From Variovorax sp. PBL-H6 (GTDB lineage: Bacteria; Pseudomonadota; Gammaproteobacteria; Burkholderiales; Burkholderiaceae_C), in NCBI RefSeq assembly GCF_901827155.1, contig NZ_LR594659.1, forward strand, positions 4,216,001-4,280,000: DNA of 64,000 nucleotides, written 5' to 3'. The notes below the pieces were generated by a model, which did no database searches, was not told the DNA's origin, and worked only from the letters and a program-made list of their open reading frames with translations. Numbering within the stretch: position 1 is the stretch's first letter; every line of letters begins with the position of its first letter. Both the position numbers and the translations under genes were made by a program. This document shows positions 36,637 to 45,149 of this stretch, one piece after another.

Positions 36637-37352
36637 GCGATGCGGAAGTGATGCTTTCATGGCAGGCGGGAGTGGGCACCCTGACGCTCAACAGGCCAGC
36701 CAACGCCAATGCCGTTTCGGCATCCATCGTGAGCGGGATCAACAACGCGCTCGACGAGGCAGGCGCACGCAAGGCGCGGGCGCTTGTGATCGAAGGTGCG
36801 GGGCACAACTTCTGCGCCGGCTTCGATCTGTCTGGCCTCGACGCGGAGACCGACGACAGCCTTCTGGCCCGCTTCGTTCGCGTCGAACTGATGCTGCAGC
36901 GCGTAGCCGAAGCACCTTTTCTCACAGTGGCGAAAGCTCAGGGTCGCATCATGGGCGTAGGTGCCGATCTGTTCGCCGCATGTTCGTTGCGGCTGCTGGA
37001 TGGCATGCCGACTCTGGCCTTCCCGGGATTCAGGGGCTTTGGCATTGTGCTCGGAAGGGAGCGGCTCAAGAGTCTGGTCGATCCCGGGCTTGCACAGCGC
37101 TGGCTCGAGCAAGCCAGCGCAATTTCGGCGGAGGAAGCGCTGAACTCAGGCTTGGCCATGGCGTTGCTTGACGATCACCGACATGCGCTGACGACAGCCA
37201 TAGAACTGGCGCTCGAGAACTTCACAGCACGCCGGACCAATGCCGCAGGCGACCTCGACGAGTTGGTTCGTTCGGCCGCCGTCCCTGGCCTCAAATCACG
37301 CATCGCTGCTTACATCGCTACCACGGTGGCGCTGCGCCGGCAGGCAGCCTGA
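36633..37352 (+). CDS. Crotonase/enoyl-CoA hydratase-fold protein
   Basis: 239 residues from a GTG at 36633 that overlaps the dioxygenase stop (GTGA). The oxyanion-hole segment is GAGHNFCAGFDLSGLD, and the second glycine loop is GRIMGVGADLFAAC. The position where hydratases have a catalytic glutamate reads TLAFPGFRGFGIVLG, with no acidic residue. It therefore probably does not hydrate like a classical enoyl-CoA hydratase; isomerase, thioesterase or C-C/C-S lyase roles are open. It may act on the CoA ester made by the CaiB protein upstream. Confidence 0.84.
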   Translation: MSDAEVMLSWQAGVGTLTLNRPANANAVSASIVSGINNALDEAGARKARALVIEGAGHNFCAGFDLSGLDAETDDSLLARFVRVELMLQRVAEAPFLTVAKAQGRIMGVGADLFAACSLRLLDGMPTLAFPGFRGFGIVLGRERLKSLVDPGLAQRWLEQASAISAEEALNSGLAMALLDDHRHALTTAIELALENFTARRTNAAGDLDELVRSAAVPGLKSRIAAYIATTVALRRQAA

Positions 37353-37393
37353 GCACCCTTTCTCAACCACCTCTTAGAAAGAGAGACTTGCCC

Positions 37394-37738
37394 ATGTTCA
37401 TGAACTGGACCGACTTGCTTGGCACACTCAAGCGCTCGTACACACGCCTCGGGAACACCAATCCGAAGATGCTGGACGCCTACCGCGGGCTCACCGCCGC
37501 GCAGGGTTCCAACGGGGCACTGGACGCCAAGACGCGCGAGTTGATCGCTATGGCTGTAGCTGTCACGACTCGCTGCGATGGCTGCATATCGTCGCACGCA
37601 GCAGCTGCGGCCAAGGCCGGTGCGACCGAAGCCGAAATGAGCGATGCGCTGGGCGTTGCAATCGCCTTGAACGCGGGTGCGGCCTACGTGTACTCGCTGC
37701 GCGCGTTGGAAGCCTTCCAGGAGCTCAAGACCGCCTGA
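37394..37738 (+). CDS. AhpD/carboxymuconolactone decarboxylase-like protein
   Basis: 114 residues starting MFMNWTDLLGTLKRSYTRLG. The alkylhydroperoxidase motif TRCDGCISSHAAAA carries the CxxC-x3-H redox site of AhpD proteins. Length and fold fit a small all-helical trimer or hexamer. It may reduce peroxides or disulfides; in this operon a role in keeping the thiol substrate reduced, or in splitting a disulfide, is an appealing inference. AGAAAGAGA precedes the ATG; an earlier TTG would add two residues. Confidence 0.88.
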   Translation: MFMNWTDLLGTLKRSYTRLGNTNPKMLDAYRGLTAAQGSNGALDAKTRELIAMAVAVTTRCDGCISSHAAAAAKAGATEAEMSDALGVAIALNAGAAYVYSLRALEAFQELKTA

Positions 37739-37750
37739 GGCCAGCGTCCA

Positions 37751-38791
37751 ATGCATGCCCTTCTCTTGCGCGCCGGCCGCCACCCATGGTGTGAGTGCTT
37801 TCTGCGCCTCTGGCCGGGCAGCGCCTTGGCGCTGGTCGTCATGCTGGCAGCGACATTCATCTCCGAACATTATGGTGGCCCGCAGCTGCTCTACGCCCTA
37901 TTCTTCGGGCTAGCGTTCCATTTCCTCTATGACAACGCGCGCTGCCGGCCCGGCATCGACTGGTGTACTCGCTTTGTGCTGCGCGCCGGCGTAGCGCTGC
38001 TGGGCGCAAGCATGACGGCCGGCCAAATCGGGGCGCTCGGCATCGGCCCACTAGCCGTCGCTACCGGCGGCGTCGCCAGCACCGTGTTGCTGGGTGCCTG
38101 GTTGGCCCGGCGGTTTGGCGCTGGCACGGACTTCGGCCTCCTGTGCGCCTCGGCCGTTTCGATCTGTGGCGCATCGGCGGCCCTGGCCGTATCGGCCGTC
38201 ATGCCCAAGGGGCCGGGAAGCGAGCGGCAGACGTTGCTCGCGGTCGTGGGTGTGACCAGCCTGTCGACGCTGGCGATGATCCTCTACCCGGGCATCGCGC
38301 GCCTGCTAGGGCTGAGCGATGTGGCGGCCGGTATCTTTCTGGGAGGCACGATTCACGACGTTGCGCAGGTCGTCGGCGCAGGTCTGATGATCTCGCACAC
38401 GGCCGCCGACACGGCCGTCCTCGTAAAGCTGTTTCGCGTCGCACTGCTAGTGCCTCTGGTTGCCGGCCTCGCTTGGTACTGGCGCCGTCGCGCCCACCGC
38501 GCCGGTGAGACCGGTGCGCTGCCTGGTGCGCGCAGCGCCCTGGTCCCGGCCTTTCTGCTTGCCTTTATCGCACTGGTCCTCGTCAACAGTGCGGGACTGC
38601 TGCCGTCGGCGCTGGGCGAGGTCATGAGCCTGGCCTCTCGCTTCTGCCTCGTGTTGGCAATTGCGGCGCTCGGCATAAAGACATCGTTCGAGGAACTTGT
38701 CAAGCTGGGCTGGCACCCTTTGGCGCTGCTGCTCATCGACACCTTGTGGCTGGCGCTGATATTCCTAGGCTATCTGCTGCTGCGGCACTGA
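37751..38791 (+). CDS. YeiH-family putative sulfate/sulfite exporter
   Basis: A 346-residue integral membrane protein with about ten hydrophobic segments. Family phrases include LRAGVALLGASMTAGQIGALG, GLLCASAVSICGASAALAVS, FLGGTIHDVAQVVGAG and FCLVLAIAALGIKTSFEEL. PF03601 members are annotated as putative sulfate exporters, and some lie in sulfonate-degradation operons where they are proposed to expel sulfite or sulfate. Here it follows a thiol dioxygenase and a CoA-transferase, which supports sulfur-oxyanion export. It begins 12 bases after the AhpD-like gene, and the next gene's leader overlaps its end. Confidence 0.88.
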   Translation: MHALLLRAGRHPWCECFLRLWPGSALALVVMLAATFISEHYGGPQLLYALFFGLAFHFLYDNARCRPGIDWCTRFVLRAGVALLGASMTAGQIGALGIGPLAVATGGVASTVLLGAWLARRFGAGTDFGLLCASAVSICGASAALAVSAVMPKGPGSERQTLLAVVGVTSLSTLAMILYPGIARLLGLSDVAAGIFLGGTIHDVAQVVGAGLMISHTAADTAVLVKLFRVALLVPLVAGLAWYWRRRAHRAGETGALPGARSALVPAFLLAFIALVLVNSAGLLPSALGEVMSLASRFCLVLAIAALGIKTSFEELVKLGWHPLALLLIDTLWLALIFLGYLLLRH

Positions 38792-38826
38792 CCGTCCATA
38801 CCTCAAAAATCGAAGGAGACACCAGC

Positions 38827-39792
38827 ATGCATTCCGTCAAGAAGACTATCCGCACGGCCATTGGCATTTCTGTGCTCGCCGCATCGCTGGCAGCGAATGC
38901 GGGATGGCCCGACAAGCCAGTCCGCTTCATCGTTCCATACCCGCCGGGCGGCGCTGCCGACCTGGTCACTCGCCTCATGGCGCAAAAGCTGTCTGCAGAC
39001 TGGGGCCAACCAGTGGTCGTGGAGAACAAGCCAGGCGCGGATACGCAGATCGGCGCCGAGTACGTTGCCAAGTCTGCACCCGACGGCTACACAATTGGCA
39101 GCTTCGCACCCGCCATCGTGGTCAACAGGTTCCTCTTTCCTAATGCAAACTACGACTTGAACCGCGACCTGCAACCCGTCGCTGGCGTCTACAGCACGCC
39201 CGCTGCACTGGTGGTCAGCGCTTCGTCGGAAGCCAAGACGCTGAAAGACTTTGTCGCAATGGCCAGGCGCAAGCCCGATGGCTTGACCTTCGCGACGGCG
39301 TCGAGCAGCGGCTATATCGGCATTGAATCGTTCAACCGCGCGGCCGGCATCAAGGCTCGGCAGATACCATACAAGGGCAGTGTTTCCTCGATAAGCGCAG
39401 TGGTGACGGGTGAGGTCACTTACACGATGGACACGATTCCCAACGTGCAGCAGCTTGTGAATTCTGGCCGACTTCGGATGCTCGGCGTGACAAGCAAGGA
39501 GCGCTTGCCCGACATGCCCGACATGCCGGTTGTAGGCGAAGCGGCGCCTGGGTTCGACTTCACCGGCTGGATCATCCTGATCGCGCCGGCGGCAACTCCC
39601 TCCGATGTCGTCGCGAAGATCAACAGTTCGATGCTCAAGGCCCTGGCCTTGCCCGAGGTAAAAGCCAAACTTGAATCGTTAGGCAGCATGCCGCTTGCGC
39701 TTACGCCCGAGACATTGCGGGCGCTGTTGAAATCGGAGATCGCGAAATATGGCGACGTTATCGCTACTTCCGATTTCACCGGAAGGAACTGA
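38827..39792 (+). CDS. Bug/TctC-family receptor
   Basis: 321 residues starting MHSVKKTIRTAIGISVLAA, with AAGGAGAC upstream and signal cleavage near ANAGW. Loops are IVPYPPGGAADLVTR, ENKPGADTQIGAEY, APDGYTIGSF and QIPYKGSVSSISAV. The second loop has DTQIG where most copies have xGxIG. The stop is one base before the GTG of the amidohydrolase, indicating tight coupling. A receptor within the sulfur-handling operon suggests it captures that operon's carboxylate substrate. Confidence 0.9.
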   Translation: MHSVKKTIRTAIGISVLAASLAANAGWPDKPVRFIVPYPPGGAADLVTRLMAQKLSADWGQPVVVENKPGADTQIGAEYVAKSAPDGYTIGSFAPAIVVNRFLFPNANYDLNRDLQPVAGVYSTPAALVVSASSEAKTLKDFVAMARRKPDGLTFATASSSGYIGIESFNRAAGIKARQIPYKGSVSSISAVVTGEVTYTMDTIPNVQQLVNSGRLRMLGVTSKERLPDMPDMPVVGEAAPGFDFTGWIILIAPAATPSDVVAKINSSMLKALALPEVKAKLESLGSMPLALTPETLRALLKSEIAKYGDVIATSDFTGRN

Positions 39793-39793
39793 A

Positions 39794-40630
39794 GTGGCAC
39801 TCGACATTCTGGACGCGCAGGCCCACATCTTCATGACGATCGGGATGGACCAAGCGCTCGCTTGTATGGATGCACTCGGCATCAACTCTGTGCTGATCGA
39901 CGAGGTCTGGACGATCGAACCGGACGGACACAGCACGCCCTGCGCCCTTCTGCCCGGCGGCATAAAGCGGCCCCTAAGCCCGATGGCCGAAGCAGCATCG
40001 CTCAAGTACCCTGGGCGCTTTGCCTACGTCCAACGTCTGGACCGGCGTGACCCAGACCTTGCAGCATTGTTTGTCACGCTCGCGGCCTCGCCGGGGTGCC
40101 GTTCGGTGCGAATCGACCTGCGCCTTCCCGAGGAGCGCGAAGTGTTCAAGGCAGGCGGCTTCGACGAACTGCTCAAGCTCGCCGAACATCACGGCCTGCC
40201 CGTAAGCGTGCTGGGCCGCGACGTAGGCATGACACTGGCCGGCACCGTCACGCGCCTGGGAGGTGTGCGCTTCATCATCGACCACTGCGGCTCCACGCGC
40301 TCGCCCCAACAATGGGAAGACATCCTCGCGCTCGGCAGGCACGAGAACATCTGGATGAAGTGGAGCGCGGCGCAGCATACCTGGGGCGGCGAATACCCAT
40401 TCCCGGAAATCCAGCGGCAATTCTGCCGGGCCGTGGATGCTTTCGGCATCGACCACCTGATGTGGGCTACCGACTTCACGCAGAACCAGACGGGCAACTG
40501 CTGGGCTGATCTGCTGTACTACCTGCGCGATAGCGACATCATGTCGGCCACGGACAAGGAGTGGTTCTTCGCGCGATCTGCGCGCACCTTGCTAGAGTGG
40601 CCGTCGCTTGCTCCCCCGCAGGCGCCCTGA
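39794..40630 (+). CDS. Amidohydrolase-family TIM-barrel protein (QxH variant)
   Basis: 278 residues from a GTG at 39794 with GGAAGG upstream. It is a clear paralogue of the protein at 30761: LDILDAQAHIFMTIG, CALLPGGIKRPLSP, SPGCRSVRIDLRLPEE, FIIDHCGSTRSPQQW and LMWATDFTQNQTGNCW align throughout. Again Q replaces the first histidine of the HxH pair. The two copies sit on opposite arms of module C, one next to two PrpD genes and one between two receptors. They may act on related substrates in parallel branches, perhaps as hydrolases of a lactone or cyclic amide. Confidence 0.82.
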   Translation: MALDILDAQAHIFMTIGMDQALACMDALGINSVLIDEVWTIEPDGHSTPCALLPGGIKRPLSPMAEAASLKYPGRFAYVQRLDRRDPDLAALFVTLAASPGCRSVRIDLRLPEEREVFKAGGFDELLKLAEHHGLPVSVLGRDVGMTLAGTVTRLGGVRFIIDHCGSTRSPQQWEDILALGRHENIWMKWSAAQHTWGGEYPFPEIQRQFCRAVDAFGIDHLMWATDFTQNQTGNCWADLLYYLRDSDIMSATDKEWFFARSARTLLEWPSLAPPQAP

Positions 40631-41043
40631 CGCTGCTTCTGACGACCCGTGCGGGTCGCTGCGGCGCGCTGACATCGGTCTTCACAGCTGGGCGTGCCGC
40701 GGCCGCGCTTGGTTTGCCGCGCGTCACCACCCGCGACCTCCCCCTCCAGCCGGGCGTCATGCAGTGCCGTTTGCTCAGTTGTGCGCCCAGAGAAATCCAT
40801 GCCGTTCCGGCAATGCCGCGCATGCCTCAAGCAAGAAGCTGCTGTTCGGACAGCGTATCGTCAACGTGATCGATACCCACGCGATGGCCAATCCAGACGC
40901 ATGAGCAGGTGCGCAGATCGTTCAGATGATGCAGAAGTGTGCCAGGCACTTGCATGCCTAGACAGCCCGTTCACAGTGATGGAACGCTCGGCGCTGGCTT
41001 ACCCAGTTCCTACCATAAGGTCCAATACAAGGAGACAGACATC
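40631..41043. other. Intergenic gap before Bug gene
   Basis: About 410 bases with no supported gene. Short frames exist on both strands, but none resembles a family. AAGGAGACAGACATC just before 41044 is the ribosome binding site of the next receptor. A promoter is likely but I see no distinctive operator. Confidence 0.4.
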
Positions 41044-42033
41044 ATGCGCTTCCGTGCCTTCTTCGCCGGCGTTGGCATCACATTTTTTGCAACCGCGCCG
41101 CTACTGCACGCGGAGCAGGCATGGCCCAGCAAGCCTATCCGGGTGATCGTCGGCTATTCGGCCGGCGGCAATGCCGATATTTATGCGCGCCAGCTCGGCG
41201 AACACATGTCGAGGACCTTGGGCCAACCCGTTGTCATCGAGAACAAGCCGGGCGCAACCGGGGTGCTCGCCACAAAGTATGTGGCTGAATCGAAGCCCGA
41301 TGGCTATACCCTGCTATTCGCATCCAACAGCAGCCTGTCTGCGATGCCGGCGCTGCGGGCAGCCACAGGCGGCTCGTTGGGCTACCGGGTGCCTGAAGAT
41401 TTCACCTTCATCGGGCTGGCATTCGAAGCGCCAGCCGGCATCTTCGTTCACGGTGACTCCAAGATCAACAACGCCGTTGACTTGATTGCCGCATCAAAAA
41501 CCGGCGATGTGAAGATCGGCTTGCCTGGCGCAGGCGGCGCGTCGGAACTGATCATGGAGGTGATTAACGCCCGCACGGGTTCGAAGCTCATCGGCGTTCC
41601 ATATCAGGGCGTAAACAACGCGCTGACGGACATCGTGTCCGGGCGTGTGGATGGATTCCTCGGCAACTTCGGAACGCTCAAACCGATGATCGACAGCGGC
41701 AAGCTCAAGCTGGTTGTGCTGTTCTCCGATCGCCGCAGCCCGACCTACCCAGATATCAAGACCTTCAAAGAACAAGGCATTGACATCGTGGGCACAGGGC
41801 TGTTTGGCATGGTCGCGCCGGCCGGAATGCCCGTTGGCATCGTGAAGAAGATATCGGCTGCCATGTCGCTCGCCATCAAGGATCCGGCCGTGGCTGCCAG
41901 CGTGATTGCCACCGGCGTAGACGTCAAGGACTTGCCGGGCGATGGTTTCAGAGACTACGTGATCAACGAGATGCGTTGGTACGCCCAGGGAATCAAGTCG
42001 GTGCCGGGCATCGAAAAACGTTTGGCGCCCTGA
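41044..42033 (+). CDS. Bug/TctC-family receptor
   Basis: 329 residues starting MRFRAFFAGVGITFFATAP, with a signal peptide ending LLHAEQA. Loops are IVGYSAGGNADIYAR, ENKPGATGVLATKY, KPDGYTLLFA and GVPYQGVNNALTDI. The first loop has SAGGNAD in place of PPGG/PAGG, and the protein ends PGIEKRLAP; both set it apart from the other copies. It is the last intact plus-strand gene before the insertion-sequence debris. Confidence 0.9.
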   Translation: MRFRAFFAGVGITFFATAPLLHAEQAWPSKPIRVIVGYSAGGNADIYARQLGEHMSRTLGQPVVIENKPGATGVLATKYVAESKPDGYTLLFASNSSLSAMPALRAATGGSLGYRVPEDFTFIGLAFEAPAGIFVHGDSKINNAVDLIAASKTGDVKIGLPGAGGASELIMEVINARTGSKLIGVPYQGVNNALTDIVSGRVDGFLGNFGTLKPMIDSGKLKLVVLFSDRRSPTYPDIKTFKEQGIDIVGTGLFGMVAPAGMPVGIVKKISAAMSLAIKDPAVAASVIATGVDVKDLPGDGFRDYVINEMRWYAQGIKSVPGIEKRLAP

Positions 42034-42099
42034 CTTGCTGAGAGCGCGGATTTCATTCAGCGGATGTCATTCAGATTTTCAAGAGCTACCGACATGCGG

Positions 42100-42290
42100 T
42101 CTTGCGCAGTCCGCCCGCCGTATTGCTTCTGCTCCTTGGGCAGATTTCCGGCTCAATGTCCGAGCCGCATCTATGGCCGCGACGGCGTCTCGATCAATCC
42201 GTCCACCATGGCCGGCTGGGTAGGCCAGAGCGGAAAGCTGCTCGACCTGTCTTGGCAGTGCTGGCAAAGTGAACCGGCTCGCTCCGACGT
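42100..42290 (+). mobile_element. IS66-family transposase fragment
   Basis: The plus-strand frame reads IYGRDGVSINPSTMAGWVGQ followed by SGKLLDLSWQCW. This matches the IS66 TnpC region (typically R-x-G-V-x-L-x-R-S-T-L-A-x-W-V-G). Only about 60 residues remain, and no terminal repeats are visible. It stops where the GntR gene ends, next to the CGACGTTACTTTGAG sequence shared with 24677. A dead remnant. Confidence 0.65.
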
Positions 42291-43120
42291 TACTTTGAGG
42301 CGTGCTTTTTGGGGCGTCTTGCCCGTGACTGGGAAACCCCGTCGTGCACGAACTGTCCTGCAGATAGAGTGTTCATCGCCTGCCCTGGCACTTCCATCAG
42401 CAGGCGCGTGCGCTCAGGCACCACGTGAACGGTGATGTACTCGACTGGCCGGTCCTGCGGATCGTGCAGCAGCCTCGACACCCTCAGCAGAGGCGATCCG
42501 ACCTCTGTCTCGAGTTGCTGTGCCAACTGAGGGCTCGCAGCCTCCGCGTTGACCTCCTGGATCACGCGGCCAAAGACCATGCCGTGGGCCAACAGTAGTT
42601 CGTAAAGGGGATGCTTCTTCAGGGCAGCCGCTGTAATCTTCGCCCCGAAGCGCTCGGGCACCCACGCGTCTGTGATCATCACCGGAATGCGGTCCAGAAT
42701 GCGTAGCCGCACCGCGTGGAACGCCGAATCAGCTTCAGAAAGCTGCAGCATCCTTGCAATCGCTGGAGGAGCAGGCTGGTGTGCGACATCCAGGACGCGC
42801 ACATCGGTTTCACCCGCCGCCCGCCGCAGTTCGTCGAGCATCGTAAGCGTGGCATTCGGGCGCGGAAGGTCGATACCGCCGTTCACGAACGTGCCCACGC
42901 CGTGCTTGCGAACAACAAGCCCATCAGCAGCAAGGTCCGTCAGGGCACGCCGCACTGTGATGCGGGATACATTGAACTGGGCGCTCAGTGAGTCCTCAGT
43001 AGGCAGCGCGCTTCCTACCGGCCAAGTCCTGTTGAGGATGTTGGCGCGAAGGGACATATAGAGCTGTCGGTGGAGCGACATGCCCGGTGTGCGAAGAAGT
43101 TTGGGCGATGCTGGGGTCAT
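42290..43120 (-). CDS. GntR-family (HutC-type) transcriptional regulator
   Basis: 276 residues. The winged helix (about 20-85) has VGSALPTEDSLSAQFNVS then RITVRRALTDLAADGLV. The UTRA effector domain (about 100-250) has SAFHAVRLRILDRIPVMITD, GSPLLRVSRLLHDP and PVEYITVHVVPERTRLLMEV. The ATG at 43120 was chosen; a GTG three codons upstream also fits. It is the intact parent of the truncated copy at 24677. Another, more decayed relative lies at 44537. Regulators of this kind sense carboxylates or sugars. The target is unclear because its neighbours are remnants. Confidence 0.92.
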   Translation of the reverse strand: MTPASPKLLRTPGMSLHRQLYMSLRANILNRTWPVGSALPTEDSLSAQFNVSRITVRRALTDLAADGLVVRKHGVGTFVNGGIDLPRPNATLTMLDELRRAAGETDVRVLDVAHQPAPPAIARMLQLSEADSAFHAVRLRILDRIPVMITDAWVPERFGAKITAAALKKHPLYELLLAHGMVFGRVIQEVNAEAASPQLAQQLETEVGSPLLRVSRLLHDPQDRPVEYITVHVVPERTRLLMEVPGQAMNTLSAGQFVHDGVSQSRARRPKKHASK

Positions 43121-43211
43121 GGTGTGCACGATGGTCTGGTCAGCATAGCGGACTTGGGCTTGAACATGCAGCGCCGCAATGCACAGCGGCCGTGCCCCTG
43201 CCCTCTTTCGC

Positions 43212-43933
43212 TCAATTGACTGAAATCTTTGCCGGGCCCATCACCTCGCGCCATTGGCGCAACTCAGTTGCAAGATAGCGGGTGAACTCAGCCAAAGACG
43301 TGGTCATGGCCTCTGCGCCGGCGAGGCGCTAGCTGGTGACGACCGTGGGATCCTTGCTCGCGTCGCGCAGCGAGTCGTTCAGTCGATCAATGATCGCCCG
43401 TGGGGTGCGCTTGGGCACCACGACGCCGTTCCAACCCGTGACCTCATAGCCTGGCACCCCCTGCTCGGCGAGCGTGGGCAGATCCGGCAACGCCACCGCT
43501 CGCTGGGCGCCGGTCGTGGCCAGCAGCCATAGGCGCCCGCTTTTGACGTGCGGCAACGCGGCGGCGCCACTGTACATCATGAGGGTAGTCTGCCCACCAA
43601 TAACCACATTAAGCCCGGCCGGCGAGCCGTTATGGGGAATGTGGTTTAACCGGATGCCGGTGCGCACCTGCAAGAGTTCCATGCCCAGATGAACGGTGAT
43701 GCCGACCCCGCCGGACGCATAGTCGATCTGATTGGGTTGCAACTTGGCCATCGCCACGAGTTGCTTCACGTCCTTAGCCCCATCGGGTTGGCTGCGCTTG
43801 ACATCCTGGGCTCCAATAATGCCGCTCGCACCTGCACGGTTGTTAACGAACACAGTCTGGTTCAAGGATTTGCCCATGGCAGCAGCGAAGGTTCGGGCCG
43901 CGGTATCGGCACTCTGGCCCGGCGGAAACGCGC
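43212..43933 (-). pseudogene. Broken Bug/TctC-family receptor gene
   Basis: The minus strand encodes FPPGQSADTAARTFAAAMG, NNRAGASGIIGAQDVKRSQP, HIPHNGSPAGLNVVIG and TGWNGVVVPKRTPRAIID, clearly Bug family. It lacks a signal peptide and the first strand. It has lost about 30 internal residues between SQPDGA and KDVKQL, and an in-frame TAG near 43329 precedes the tail EFTRYLATELRQWREVMG. The 5' end is joined to trbL sequence. It shares the PPGQ loop with the module A receptor at 3196. Confidence 0.88.
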
Positions 43934-44467
43934 TCGCCGACTGCCCCGGCGCCACTGCGCGCGAAGTTGGCCAGGCCAGCCCCGGCAGCGCGCAGCCCGC
44001 TGCCTCCCGAGGCCGCAACACCGGCTTCATAAGCCGAGCGCGCGCCGCCGGCGAGCGTGCTGGCCGAGCGGCCTGCGGCCGCCGCACCGCCGATTGCGCT
44101 GCGCGCCGCGCCTGCGGCCGCAACGGCTGCGCCACCGGCAACCGCGAGCCCTGCTCCGCCACCCGGCGTCCCGGCCGCTGCGCCGGCACTAAAGCTGCGG
44201 CGCGCTGGACACCAATCCGGTGGCGATACCCGGCCCGAAGATGACCAAGACGAACAGCGCGAGCGAGGCAAGCATGATGGTCAGCGTGTGGTCGATGCTC
44301 GGCTCCGTGCCGGGCGGCGCAGTGAACTCGCCGAACAGACCCGTGCCGATGCCGACGATCACGGCTGGCACCAGCACCTTGATGCCCGACGAGACCACGT
44401 TGCCCAGCACCCGCTCGGCAAGGAACGACGTCTTGTTCAACAGCGCGAAGGGCGCCAGCACGAAGCT
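43934..44467 (-). pseudogene. trbL: trbL conjugation gene fragment
   Basis: The minus strand reads LAPFALLNKTSFLAERVLG, then NVVSSGIKVLVPAVIVGIG, SIDHTLTIMLASLALFVLV and FGPGIATGLVSSAPQL before a stop near 44189. A one-base shift restores an Ala/Gly-rich tail (SAGAAAGTPGGGAGLAVAGG). This is the TrbL/VirB6 inner-membrane channel protein of the Trb mating system. Only the second half survives. It is fused to the broken Bug gene on one side and the broken GntR gene on the other. It cannot belong to the same intact trb operon as traG at 1-536, so it marks a rearrangement or a second element. Confidence 0.87.
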
Positions 44468-44536
44468 CGAACGGCGCCACGATGTTGGAACGTACGTAAG
44501 TGAGGACGTCCAGGCGAGTTGCCCGGCCCCTACCCG

Positions 44537-45075
44537 AGCTTCGTGGAAGATTTGAGGCTGTCGCATAGCGAAGCACAGGTGCAGGGCATCGGACTGGCAA
44601 CGGAAACAGTTCCCGCGGAAATCGGGCGGATGCACAACGTGGCAGTCGACAGAAAGGCCGTCCACGCGCAGAGGTTGCGGCACGTCGGCGAGATGCCTTT
44701 GATGCTGACCGACGCCTGGGTAGCTGAGCGGATTGGCGCCGGGCTGACGCTTGCCGCGCTGTAGAAATGCGCCCTGTACGAACTGCTGATGGAGAACGGA
44801 CTGCAGTTCGGCCGGGTCGTGCAGGACATCGCGCAGAAGCGGCAGGGCCGCAGCGAGGCCACTACCCGAAGACCTCAATCGGTGCGCCGCTGCTCAGGCT
44901 GAGCCACCAGCTTCATGACCAGAGGGGCGATCCAGTGCAATACATCACCGCGTACGTCTCGCCCCAGCGCACGCGGGTCTTGATGGACATTCCCGGCGAG
45001 GCGATGAACACCTTGGCCGGCGGGAAATTTGTGCACGACGGGGTGTATAGGCTGAGCCGACCTCCACCACCAGGC
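44537..45075 (+). pseudogene. Decayed GntR (HutC-type) effector domain
   Basis: The plus strand encodes a UTRA domain, starting FVEDLRLSHSEAQVQGIGL with MPLMLTDAWVAERIGAGLTL, then a stop at 44762. In frame follows KCALYELLMENGLQFGRVVQ, and after a frameshift QYITAYVSPQRTRVLMDIPG and MNTLAGGKFVHDGVYRLS. The DNA-binding half is missing, replaced by trbL sequence. It resembles the gene at 42290 but is a different family member, not a recent copy. Confidence 0.82.
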
Positions 45076-45149
45076 GCTGATCGGCGCTTCGCGTTCACCA
45101 CGCTTATCAAAGCGGACATGGCTCACGCTTCAAACGGTCGCGTCCCATC

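Noticed and set aside
1..44467. traG and the trbL piece as parts of one intact transfer operon
   Set aside because: They are more than 43 kb apart, trbL is truncated and frameshifted, and on the minus strand trbL would precede traG, the reverse of the usual order.
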